The notes below the pieces were generated by a model, which worked only from the letters and a program-made list of their open reading frames with translations, ran no database searches and was not told the DNA's origin. Shown here in pieces: positions 51,115-62,214 of a stretch of 64,000 bases of DNA. The position numbers and the translations under genes are program-made. Origin of the DNA: Icerya purchasi (lineage: Eukaryota > Arthropoda > Insecta > Hemiptera > Monophlebidae); NCBI GenBank assembly GCA_039619475.1, contig CM077116.1, positions 178,217,863 through 178,281,862 of the forward strand. The letters are read 5' to 3'. Each line of letters begins with the position of its first letter. Position 1 is the stretch's first letter.

Positions 51115-54100
51115 CTTTAAAAAAAAATTTCACTCGCGCTTGGTTAGTTGACGCGCCCAAAAAAAAAAAAATTGTCTCTTAACGGATAAATTGAATCCTG
51201 TTTATTATTTATTTCCTTCAGTACCATTAATAACTCTTCATCTTGTTCTTGTTCTTCATAAGATCCTCTCTTTTCTTGTTGCTACTGTGTAAAGGTCCTT
51301 TGCTGACGTGCTCTCGGGGGAAAAAAAACAATACACGAAACAATAAACGATATTTAATTGAAGACGTAATGATTGAAAATAACTCGCATTTACAGGTGGT
51401 CAAACGGGGGGCGACTTCAGTCGCATAAACAAATCACGTTTATAAAAACTGTAACAGGCGGCTCCAGCCGTTTCAGTCGCGTCATGGATATTACAGCATT
51501 ATAATATTGAGAGAAAATACTGACATATGTTACCTTACAGTCGCTGTAATAAGAGCCAATATTTGAAAAATAGAACGATTATAATAAAAGATGAAGAATG
51601 GAATCAGCGATAACATTTTATCACTTGTCATTTTCCTGTACAAAGTGCGCGTCCAATAGAGTCATGCTTCGGATATTCTGATGGTGAGCTGTTTCTTCCA
51701 AATATAACATGGAGCGTCGTCCTTGCGACTATTCCGTTAGTGGACGCATTTTTTTGTAAATCGAATTTTCAAAACTTTGAATCAAAATAATTCAAAGACT
51801 AAAACCACTAGAGGGATGTGGTGCGAGGGAAATGTTTTAAATTTGACACCAATTAAGTCAATTTTTTCATTTTTGAGATATCTTCAAAAAAATGAAAAAA
51901 ACCGTCAACGTCGTCTAATTAATTTAAATGTTTAGATCCCTCGTATAATAATGATTGGGTTTCAAGTCGATATATGCATATAAAAAAAAAAGGAGCTCCT
52001 GCCTATGCGATTGAGAAAAATCACACTGGAATGCTTATAACTGAGCTCAGGCTCAACGGAGAGGAATGCTGTTTTCGTTGACATATCTGCGTGTTAAAAG
52101 GAGCGCGTTAAAAAAAAAAAAAAATGGTCAAAATTGTCCCATTAAGAAAGGCTGAACAACTATCTAAAGGCCTTATGATATGTAAGAAGGAGATTAAACC
52201 GGTTGCGCAAGCGAAGTGAACGTAAGTAGTAGACCAAAGTTTTCATCTGCAATAATTTACTAGTTTAGAATTATCTTTGCTGATTAATACTGTACCCTTA
52301 TTCGATAATTTCGCATAATAATGATTTTAACTTTTGAATTTAAACAATAATTAAAAGTACTCGCGTAACTTTAGATTTATCAGAATATGATTAATATTCA
52401 AATAATTCTTTATTTTTGAAAAGAAGTATTTAAAAAGCTCAAAAAAGTGTGTGCGCTCACACAAAATGAGATATGCGAGTTTTACTCGTTGTATTGGCAT
52501 TAAGCATGTTAAAATCACCGAGTGAGACTTAGGCGGGAGTTTTGAGAGGTTATAATTATCGGTAATTTCTTTCATTTTGTGTAACAGTAATAAGTACCAA
52601 CGAGATACTAAAGAGCATTTGGGAATAAGTATTGAATGAATTCGGATTGATCGGTATTGTTTTCGTCTCTCTCCGTGTTATATGTTGATATTTATTTTTG
52701 TATAATTATAGTAATTACTGGGAATTAACCGGTAGAAAAGAACGAGCTCGACTTTATGTATTCGTGGATTCATTATGGTACGATTTCGATTGTAGAAAGA
52801 GTGAAAAATTCTTTTACTGTTAATATGGTCACCGTTTTTACACTTCACGCGCTAGATATATGAAATGATAATGTAACCTGTATTCGTTATTGCTGGATTA
52901 GTCCTAAACATATTTTTCTCAAAAAATTTTTAAACAACTTTTTTTCTTTTTTTTTTTTTTTTTTTTTACGTGTTAATTGTTTAACAATAAACTTATATTC
53001 GGCATATGCTCACATATACTTGGATATATATATTTTTTAAATCCTTTATTAACTTAATCAGACCAATGTTAAGTGGCCAAAAAGTTTTTGTTTTTCATTT
53101 TCAAAGGGGTGTTCGCCAGCCATATGGCCAGTGAGATTATTGAGTTGAAAACTATTCTGGTTTGGGCAGTGTTTAATTTAGTTGCCTTGGTTAATTTTAG
53201 TATCGTGTCAAGTTGTTTTCTCTGAGTTTTTTTTCCCCCTTTAGTATTCAACCATGCTTTACATGTTATTTCCGGTTGAAAAAATTTTCTATTGTTTAGA
53301 GTGAATGAGTTGATATAAGTTAATTCTGGCGCAACTTCGCACTTCGCAAATATCTGGTAATCGTTTGCGTTTAGAATAATTCATTTTCAAATGCATCGTT
53401 GATCTTTACAGTGTTGTGACGATGATATCCATTTACTGTATTTGCTGTTTGACTGTACTGGAAGGCTGGACGTGTCTTGATGTATGCGCAAGAATTTTTC
53501 TGTTTCACAATTCGTCGTTTACACATTGACGTCGATTGCTCTTATTTTAATATCTAGTTGATCAGATTGTACGTTCCCTCTTGAGTTGTACAATTTAGGT
53601 ATTGAAGGCAACGCAGGTCGATGCTAGTTGGTTTTAAATAAAAGAGGCGTTTATAATTACGATGAAATTTATTCGGTTTTCTTATAATTTCATGAATTTC
53701 TTCGAAATTATTGGTAGCATGCTTCACGCATATTTGTCAACGGTTTTGCGTAATGAATATTTTCTTTTGATTTTTTTAAAAATATTAATTTTTAAACTTC
53801 GCACTGCGGTGAATGATTTTTAAATTTTAAACCGAGAACAATGTCATTAACCATGAATGTTATCCTTTAGTAGTTGGTCTACAGATGAACCCTATTTTTT
53901 CTAGCATTCATTTATTGTTTGAGCTGTTCAATTTTATATATCTATATATTTTTTTTTGTTTCGCGAATTTTTTTTCAAAAATAATTAACATTAAGTCGTT
54001 TCCATCTTATTTTTTTTTTTTCTCGAACAAACTGCTATAAAATATAATACTTTTCGCGTTAAAATGACTTTATAAGACTTCTTCAAAACTGTTTTTAATT

Positions 54101-55274
54101 ATAATTTTGAATTGTAATTTGTAACGAAACGAAAAGCGGAAATAGTTCTGTGATAAGGAACGGTAATATAAAAATAAAAGAACGAACAATGTTTTTAAAA
54201 TAAAGATTAACGTTATCCAATCATATTCAGTTTACGTGAGTAATGCACAAAAATTCATACTAAAAAAATACACATTTTTCAAAATAATAAAAAGGGTGTT
54301 GATTAAAATGATTTTAAAAAGTAGCATAGCAAAAGAAAAACGTCCCCTTTTTCCCTTTACTTTTTAAACTCCCACAAATTGTCTGTTTTCTTTTTGCTAT
54401 TTCATAATTTATTAAATATTTTACCTAAACTATGTAATAATTAGAAAAGTTCTAAGTATTTCTTTCTATGTTCCGGCATTGACTCGGGGCGTTTCTGTCT
54501 GATGACTGCTATTAGTCGGTATTTTATTGTTAGGTATCGTGCAATAGATAATTGATAATTAAAATATTTTTAAGGAAAAAATGAGTATTGAAAATGCTGT
54601 TTTATTGTAGTACAATTTTAAAGAAGGATTATCAATTATTGCAAATTAGAATGTACTAATAACATTACGAGATAACGCTAGATGGATTATCAGTAATTTT
54701 CGAGGAATAACTGTAATTAGCGGTTTTTTTTATGATTATTTTTTTTTTTCTCATAAGGAACAGGCCACTCTACTCTCATTAGTGCCGTTGGGCTTAGTAC
54801 ATCGTGAACCTTAACTTCACAATCCCTAACGACCTGTTAAGGGTATGGGACTTGCTTTTTTTTTTTTTTCTCATAATAAAATAACAGTAAGATTTAAAGA
54901 AACGTGTACCAACTTGTATTAATGCCGCTTCGTATATGGGAAAAAAAGAACACTTTAAGCTTAAGAGGTATTTTAGTGTTTTTAATATTATAAGCGATAT
55001 AAAAAAAAAAAAAAAAAAAAAAAGTATTAATAAAACTTTAAAATAATAATTACGTATATTTCCTACAAATTACACGAAAGTTTAAGTATGTTGGTGTTGC
55101 ACAAAGTAAATTATATTTGAAGTTATTATATTTATAATTATATGTTTATACTGTTTGTTGTTAAGAAATAAAAAGTAAAGTAGCTAATTGTAGAGTAATT
55201 TCTAAGTAGCGGTATTTCGTTCGCGTGGAGCTCAGTTTGAATCTTCCTCTCTCATGTTGAAATATAAAAAATGA
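51115..55274 (+). other. Atg18a-like intron 1, 51.1-55.3 kb
   Basis: No gene recognised. Poly-T runs lie at about 52,946-52,968, and there is a poly-A of about 23 at 55,001-55,023. The block at 54,765-54,850 (CCACTCTACTCTCATTAGTG...AACGACCTGTTAAGGG) is less AT-rich and may be part of an old repeat. Confidence 0.45.
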
Positions 55275-56540
55275 TCATCATTTTTGCTCGGTTCGTGTTT
55301 TTCCTACCCTGGGCGTGCCAGCGGCCGTGACCCAATAACATAATAAATCAAGAGATAGAACTAAATAGCCAGGCGGTCAGAAATGGAACTCACAAAGGAC
55401 GCAGCAGCGGAACAACTGAAGGCAATGGGATGGAAAGGATATAGATAGCTTTAAAGGGAGTAGAAATACTCAAAGCTAAAGGTTGAGCGTAACGAAGGGA
55501 GCGTTTGTTAAGGAGTGCAGAACATTTGAAAAGGATATGATCTGAGTCACAAATACAAGGATGCTCAGAAGCGTGAAGAGAGTAGAAAGGAGAAGCGGAC
55601 AAAGCGAATCGAAAGCAAGGAGAAGGGAGTAGAGAATGATTGATTCTGAGTGTAATTAAGGAAACAACAGTGGAACGACAATAGACAGGAATAGAATGAA
55701 ACCAAGGCAGGAAACGAGGAACCGGTTGAATAAGACGGTACTGCGAAAAGCGATTTGAGAATAAAGATGGTTACATGTCCAACTAAAGTCTGGAATGATC
55801 AGAGCGTGATAGGGAAAGAATGTCTGAAGAAGGGAAAGAGTTGAGGAAAGGACCATTGTGGACGGCTAAGCGAGCTAAAGAGTCAGCTGAGTCATTTCCC
55901 TCTATATTCGAATGACTAGGAACTCATAGAAAGTCTATGATAATGGAACGGGACGAGAACAAAGAGAAGACGAGAGATCGAATAGAGAAAATGATAGCGT
56001 CAGAGGAATGAGAAGGAGGAGAGGAGATGGTTTGAAGAACGCCTTTGGAGTCGGAAACGATCAGGAATTTGTGAACCCCACTTGTAGAGGATATAAAATA
56101 AATGGTACGAAGAATTGAGATCGATTCGGCCGAGAAGATAGAGCAGAAAGAAGGAAATCTGAAGGACTCAGAGTGCAGGAACGTAGGAGACGTAAACGCA
56201 CCACCCACGTCCCTATCACCCTTGGAACCATCCGTGAAAATTAAGACATGGGAAGGAAAAGAAGAGTTCAGCAGCTGAAGGAATTCGAAGTTGACTACAC
56301 TGTGAGAGAAAGAATTAGCTCGGATCGGGAGGGAGGAGAAATTGATAGGGTGCCATATGCTATTAAAATCATAAGAGAAGTAAGGAAGACTGTTATAAGA
56401 AAGAACGTAGGGAGAAAATTTGGAAACACGAGCAGCTAAATGCGATGGAATTGGAATTCTATGAGGTGCCAAGCGCCAGTGATTTTTGATATGAAGATAG
56501 GAAGGAATAAGATTAGATATAGTTGACAGGCCCAAATAAA
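55275..56540 (-). mobile_element. Antisense LINE 3' fragment with RNase H domain
   Basis: A 5'-truncated non-LTR element on the minus strand. It runs from the RT-RNase H linker at about 56,535 through the 3' UTR to about 55,275, where its strand reads AAAAATGATGATCATT, a plausible tail. It ends about 65 bp before the acceptor of Atg18a exon 2, in antisense, without disturbing the branch point (TACTTAACTGA) or the pyrimidine tract. RNase H in the ORF2 points to the I/R1-type group of insect LINEs. Confidence 0.8.
55390..56535 (-). pseudogene. LINE RNase H and C-terminal Cys domain, broken
   Basis: The RNase H catalytic pattern is visible: HVLIFTDGSKGDRDVGGAF (first Asp), FSAESISILRTIYF (Glu), FLIVSDSKGVLQ (second Asp) and SHSNIEGNDSADSLARLAVH (last Asp). 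A TGA falls where the family has the Trp of WVPSH (near 55,923), and further frame changes follow at about 55,850 and 55,650. The C-terminal piece (EHPCICDSDHILFKCSAL, about 55,500-55,560) is the CCHC-like motif usual after RNase H in these elements. It is otherwise well preserved, so the insertion is not very old. Confidence 0.8.
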
Positions 56541-56605
56541 ATTTAAAAATATGTATGTATATATATTGGTACTTAACTGATTTAATTTTTTTTTTTATTT
56601 AACAG

Positions 56606-56688
56606 ATCATTGGCTGTTGGAACAAAAACTGGGTACAAATTGTTTTCCTTACACTCAGTGGACACACTTGAACCTATTTATAGTACCA
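56606..56688 (+). CDS. Atg18a: Atg18a/WIPI2-like autophagy protein, exon 2
   Basis: The acceptor TTTTTTATTTAACAG at 56,605, after a 20-base pyrimidine tract and a branch-point-like TACTTAACTGA, opens with A, completing the Thr codon begun at 11,901. Then follow SLAVGTKTGYKLFSLHSVDT and LEPIYST. This is the first-blade signature of WIPI2/Atg18a propellers (family: SLAVG-K-GYK-FSL-S-D-LE-IY). Donor A|GTAAGT follows at 56,689. Residues 20-46 of the isoform starting at 11,847. The PI3P-binding FRRG motif lies in later exons outside the window. The exon is 83 bases and was recognised by its motif and perfect splice signals. Confidence 0.88.
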
Positions 56689-57020
56689 GTAAGTTCAAAA
56701 TTATTATTAATTTCTATTTACTCATATTTTCTTGGTGCAAGTTAAGCATGTTTCACGTGTTGAGGATTCTGTATGTTACTTTAACGATAACTATAATATT
56801 TACATTTACATAAAATTATTTTTACAATAATGATATCCAATTTTAAATTTGTAATATCGTATACATTTTTCACCTAGTATTCCCGTAAACGTGTATATTT
56901 ATAAACCTTTAAGAATTTTTGCGTCATTATTGCTCTTTTCCGAAATTTTTTGAAGTCTAGGAAGTTTCATTAAGGAATCAAAGCATGTTTTCACAATCTC
57001 CAAAGGGTATTCCTCGTTAA
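56689..57020 (+). other. Start of Atg18a-like intron 2
   Basis: Donor GTAAGT at 56,689. No third exon (expected to continue with a TED-C-VERLF-type sequence) was found up to 64,000, so intron 2 is at least 7.3 kb. Confidence 0.7.
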
Positions 57021-58183
57021 GATACGTGAAATGCCCCTATTCCGGAATTTTAAAATTAACTGAGGCCAACGTTTTTGAAGTATTTATGATAAGGTTTGGT
57101 TATATTAGTAGATTCCGATTGCTTGGTATAACCCGTGTATAACTTGAAAACTGCCATTTTTAAAAATTATTTTTTTTCGGGAAATAAAAATTATATCTTG
57201 ATGAAAAAAAATCAGGTTCATATAACATGTTAGGAATATAATTTGTGAATTTTTTTAAATTATAATATGTACTTTTTTTACTTTTAAAACACTTCCCCAA
57301 AGTATTTAAAATGTAAAAATTTGGTTCATTAGAAGGGCTACAAGTAATTTTTTTTTAAAATTACATCTTTTTTATGGCAAATACAATAATTAGAAAATTG
57401 AATTTCCGTTGGGGTACTCACAAAAAATTCAGAAAACCGTTTTTTAGGTTTTTTTATAGTTTTTGGTCACTAACTTTTCGTAGATTATTTATGTAGTAAA
57501 ATTGTTAATGCCATCAAATTTTATAGGAAAAAATATGTTGAAAATATGCATAACACTTTTAGGAATTGTTGGATCGTCGTTTAAATATTCAGCAAATAAA
57601 ATAATTTCAGACCAGTCGGCTCAGTTCATAGTGTATACATTCGAAAATCTGACTCAATTTGAACTCAAACACTCTTTCAATCGTTTGACGATTGCAAAGC
57701 CAAAAGAAATGCATTTAAAAAATATCGTTCGGGAAAACGTTGAACATAAAAATTGTGGGTTATAAGACCGTTCTTAATGTAACGTAAGATAGAATCATCA
57801 TTTGAGGTCACTAATTGTTAAGTAAACATACGTAAGTTGAACATAAATAATTCGAAATTAATACACGCAATTTGATTTAATTGTGCTTCTGGTGCGGAGT
57901 AGAAATAGCCAAATTCGTTATTTATTAAAAGTTATGAAAATCTTCTGAAATATGAAAAGTGGATAATTAACATGTTATATGAGCCTGATTTTTTTCATAA
58001 AGATATCATTTTTATTTCCCGAGAAAAAAATAATTTTTAAAAATGACGGTTTTTAGGTTATACACAGGTTATGCCAAGGCATCGGAAACTACTAATATGG
58101 CCAAACCTTATCATAAATCCTTCAAAAACGTTAGCCTAAGTTGATTTTAAAATTCTGGAATGGGGGCATTTCACCTATCTTAA
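57017..58183. mobile_element. Long-TIR element flanked by TTAA, unclassified
   Basis: Two 212-bp arms, 57,021-57,232 and 57,968-58,179, are inverted copies of each other, about 88% identical by an eye count of some 25 differences. The outer ends read GATACGTGAAATGCCCC and GATAGGTGAAATGCCCC, and both abut TTAA (57,017-57,020; 58,180-58,183). The 735-bp centre has one open frame, 57,502-57,765, whose 87 residues (including SNFIGKNMLKICITLLGIVG) I do not recognise. The TTAA target suggests mobilisation by a piggyBac or Kolobok transposase. The TIRs differ from those of the Kolobok relic at 24.6 kb. Confidence 0.8.
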
Positions 58184-58289
58184 ATTTTATTACATTATAA
58201 TAAAAAAAATAATGTATCTGATGCTGTAATTGATGTTTAACTTTTCCTAACAACAACATTAAAATATATATAAACAAACAATGCGATCA

Positions 58290-59093
58290 CGTATATATAT
58301 ATATATAATCGAAATCAAAGGTAATAACAGAAACTTCAAAGAACGCTTTACCGAGCACCAGTTCATAATACTAACTGGCTCGGCTAGCGCCTTTGCAAAT
58401 ATTCGATTGATATATAACACTAACCCTATAGTGCAGAGAATCTATGAAATCATAACAGAATTACATTCTGTTGGACTGGATATTCTATTCATATGGATCC
58501 CGAGTCATAAAGGAATAAAGGGCAACGAAATCGCAGATAAATTAGCAAAGAGATCGAATTCGCTGTTTCTGGATACTAATACCGAAACCATAATAACCAC
58601 AGATGATCTAAAGACCGCGTATAAAGAGAAAATTATAAGATTGTGGAATGCGGAATGCGGAATGATGATCGACCTCATCCACAAACCATCTCAGAGACAT
58701 AAAAGAAAATATCGAAGAATGGGAGTCATCTGACTGAAAATCGCGAAAAGAAGAAATAATTTTAACTAGATTAAGACTCGGCCATACCAATGTAACCCAT
58801 TCATACCTTTTCAATAACACACCACTTCCATCCTGTCCCTTTTGTTAACACTCCTCGGCTTACTCTTCGACATATCCTAACAAGTTGCAATAATTTATCC
58901 AAATCCCGCCAAAAATTTAATCTATCCTCAAACCTATTCCATTTACTACGTAATAATAGTCCTTATATAAATGATCTTTTCCTATTCTTCAAAAACTGTA
59001 ATTTATATTATACTTTGTAATTAACAACATAAGCGCGGCTTGATAACCTCATAGTTGTGTTAAAGTCGCATAAAAAAAAAAACAAAAAAAAAA
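58290..59093 (+). mobile_element. LINE 3' fragment: RNase H, 3' UTR and poly-A
   Basis: A 5'-truncated I-like element in sense orientation. The RNase H C-terminal half reads ILTGSASAFANIRLIYNTNP (the catalytic Asp of T-D-S is Gly here), then ILFIWIPSHKGIKGNEIADK and LAKRSNS. Next, in another frame, come ILTRLRLGHTNVTHSYLFNN and PSCPFC, the start of the Cys motif. The tail GTTGTGTTAAAGTCGCATAA runs into A-rich sequence at 59,071-59,093. The reading frame breaks at about 58,733 and 58,850. Confidence 0.8.
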
Positions 59094-59133
59094 CGCCTAA
59101 TACGAATAAAAAAGAAAGACCTAATGATGAATT

Positions 59134-59639
59134 TTATCCTCTACTATCGTTTTTATAGCAATTCCAACTTGTGCTTTTAACATTAAAGTCGCCTCCTATA
59201 ATGGCTTTAATATTAAGACCTAGTAATATATCAGTGATTCTGTCTTCCGGTAAAATGACCCCAGGATGACAATATATCGCCGTGACTGAGCAGTCGAAAT
59301 CACTAGTTTTTAAATTAATTGCTACAAATTGATAAGCAAAGGTGGTTTCGGTATGAGCTAAAAAATGTTTTATATTAGGCCGTATTAGTAAAGCTACTCC
59401 CCCGTGAACTATACCATCTGGTCTGGATGTGATACTCCATAACAAGTGCAGCCTTTAATATTTAAATCTACATTGTACACTAAGTGCGTTTCACTTATTA
59501 ACGCGATATCTATCGTATTCTGATGTAGAAATATTTCCAATTCGTTACTTTTGGATCTAAATCCATTAGGGTTCCATAGCATAATTGCTAAAGATTTATC
59601 TGTTACATTTATCCGATGCGTCAAGTTAACTTGTCTCAT
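59134..59639 (-). mobile_element. Antisense LINE endonuclease fragment
   Basis: The minus strand encodes the N-terminus of an apurinic-type LINE endonuclease: AIMLWNPNGFRSKSNELEIF (Asn), DIALISETHLV (Glu), GGVALLIRPNIKHFL, VTAIYCHPG and IIGGDFNVKSTSWNC (Asp/Asn). One frameshift lies near 59,415, and the sequence stops at NDSRG-stop near 59,134. The catalytic residues up to that point are intact. The C-terminal SDH part, RT and tail are missing, so the fragment is 3'-truncated, not a normal 5'-truncated insertion. It abuts the poly-A of the preceding sense fragment tail to tail. Confidence 0.85.
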
Positions 59640-61339
59640 AGTTTATTTAAAATACGGAAAAGTGGATTTATTAGTGACTTGAAATCATTCATTAGTTTGT
59701 CTAACGAACTGACCATTCTTTATGTTAGAACGAAACTTAATTAATTTATGTTACTTTTTAAATGACGGAGAGCTACGTACATATGGCTGAATATATGTTA
59801 AAAAAACATTAGATAATGTATTTGACCGATTATTAAAATATATGTGTGCGGAATCTTAATAAGATGGTTCAGAAATGGTAGAAATATCAAATAAAATTTA
59901 ATAACTCAGAAAATTTTTTCACTTATAAACTTCAAAATAGGAACATAAATCGTGACTAAAATTTTAGGCCTCCAATTCAATTTAGTGAAGATTGCGCTTA
60001 TAGATATTTTTTATTAAATATTATATTATTCTTTCAAAGGTCGTTTTTGATTACTATTAAGAAGAAAAATCTTCGAAATTTATTTTAAAAAAGAGATATT
60101 AAGTTTAAATAATAAAATAGAAAATGGAAATTTATTCAAACAAATTTTCTCGTATACTAAAAATAATGAATGTTATGTGAATTACGATATTGTTGGCATT
60201 TTTCATGAAATTTAAGTTTGAAAACAAAATAGCAACCAAGAATTGTGTATAATTTATTAATCGGATTTATATCGGTATGTAATTTTAGTATAAACATTAA
60301 TGATGATTATTTACAAATAATGTGTAGACAAACGATGGCGAAATTCTGATGAATGTGGCTCATTGGGTGTGTGTGTGTACATTTTACGAATGGTAAATTT
60401 AATATTTATGATACTATGTATTCTGATGTATCTGTCTCATCTCGGTGACTCATTACGAATACTGCTCCCCTTTAATCCACCTATTGATTTCCCGAAAGTT
60501 CAAAAGCAACAAATTGTTATGATTTTGAAATATTTGCTTAATGTTTTGCATGAATGATGATCTTGCATAAGTTCAGTATTGTGCAAAGCAAATGCGCTCA
60601 CGTTTATTAAAAGTAATACATTATAATAATTTGGAATTGTTACCTTGTATTAAAAGTGTAGTATGTAATCATTATTATAATACATTAAATAAATTAGAAA
60701 GTAATTTGCGGAAATCATACAAGGAAAATAAACTAATTGTAAAGAATATTTCGGATGAAAATAATAATAAAGCCATCCTAGAAAAAGAAGAAAAAGCACA
60801 AGAAAAATCTAATGTAAAGTAAAAAATAGTGCAAACAAATTTAGGAAGCCTTTATTTAATGATCTAATAGAATTAAAAAATAACAAAACTAACATATCGG
60901 AGGAATTAGAAAAAAGAAACGGTATAGGAAAAAGAAAGGAATTGTAAAGAATATTTTGGATGAAAAATATAACGAAGGGAATAGTGAAAAGGTCGTCCAC
61001 GTAGAGAATTGATAGGATTGCAAAATGATCGAAATAAATTGCTGAGGAAATTATGAAACCGACAAAATAAAAAAAGTAAAATTATGTTTAAAAATATTGC
61101 AAATGAGGAGTATAAAAATTAAATAAAAAAAAAAAAATCTAGAAACATAATTATTTGGAAATTAATACTTTTAGTCTTAGTGAAAATAAAACACAAATAA
61201 TTCAAGGAAGAATCGAAAACATGTTTTTCAAAATATAAAAAAAAGACACTTTTTCCAAAATTTGGAAGTTTCAGCGTCTCCAGGATGGCAAATATAAAGT
61301 TGTAATGTCAGTTATTATGTTGTGTAATCTTCAATATGT
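59640..61339. other. Intron 2 stretch, mostly unrecognised
   Basis: AT-rich. An open frame at 60,592-60,822 (KVIHYNNLELLPCIKSVVC, then LNKLESNLRKSYKENKL and a Lys/Glu-rich tail) is preceded by another at 60,363-60,557 (LPFNPPIDFPKVQKQQI). Both look like pieces of one decayed protein but match no family I can name. Poly-A runs lie near 61,126. Confidence 0.35.
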
Positions 61340-61745
61340 TCTCAGCAAGTGACAGTCTTTGATTCGACAAAATACTTTGGTCCATGTATAGATGTAAAGC
61401 TGACCTGGAAAATAACCCATATTGTTTTAAAAGCTGAATAGATTCGAGAAAAAACACGTGAAATATATTGGTTAGTCCTAGCGACATTCTAAAAGGAAGC
61501 TTGAAAATAAGCGACTCATCTATCAAACTATCGTAAGACCGATTTGGTCATATCAGATACAGGTATTAGGAGATGTCCAAACTATTAAACGGAAAAATTA
61601 CTTCGTATGATAGCCAACGTTCGATGGTTCCAACGAAATGGATCATTCCATATCGGTTTAAGGTCAAATAGGTTGACGAAGTTATTAAAGGTTTTGCTCG
61701 CCGTCTTGAAGAAAGATGCCGTATTCATCCAAACCCGGAGAGGGA
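61340..61745 (+). mobile_element. Jockey-like LINE RT C-terminal relic
   Basis: Across shifting frames the translation gives STKYFGPCIDVKLTW (family: KYLG--LD-RLTW), then REIYWLV, YQTIVRPIWSYQIQ (family: Y---L-PIW-YG-QLWG), LLRMIANVRWFQRN (family: LR-I-NAPW-V-N) and FARRLEERCRIHPNP. This is the end of a jockey-clade ORF2. It is heavily frameshifted and has no recognisable tail. Confidence 0.75.
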
Positions 61746-62214
61746 TTGGATTTTTTGCTTACTAGTTAAGACTTAAGATGCCTTAAATATTTTAAATTGA
61801 ACGACCCGGTCATGTTGTAAAATATTTGTCACACATATGTGTATATAAATATCAAAGAAATTTCTTGTTAATTTAATTTTAGTTCTAAATATTGCTTATT
61901 TAGAAATAATTCTAAAATTGTGAGGGCCATATAAGTTCTGTATTTAACATTTTGTGCCTTACTTTAATTACAATGCTAGAAAATCTAAATTTTGAAACTA
62001 AGGATAATTTAGTTTGTACTTCTTTGATGTTTTGATTCACGCAAGAAATTAAATTTAGATTGTAAGAATCGTCCATACTGATGAGCAGGTTTTTTTCTTA
62101 TAGAAGTTCCACGTACAGAGTTTTCGATACATTAAAACGTAAAGATCTATTAGAAAATCCTACTTTTTCTTAGTAAGCTAGTTAAAGTAAGATTTAACTA
62201 TAATTAATGGAAAT
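61746..62214. other. Short AT-rich gap between LINE relics
   Basis: No coding or repeat signal recognised. It may include the decayed tail of the jockey-like fragment. Confidence 0.4.

Noticed and set aside
57502..57765. 87-codon frame in the centre of the long-TIR element as a transposase
   Set aside because: Far too short for any TTAA transposase and lacking recognisable motifs; not called as a gene.
58290..59639. Twin-priming (5'-inverted) single LINE insertion
   Set aside because: Twin priming places the inverted 5' piece before the sense 3' piece; here it lies after the poly-A.
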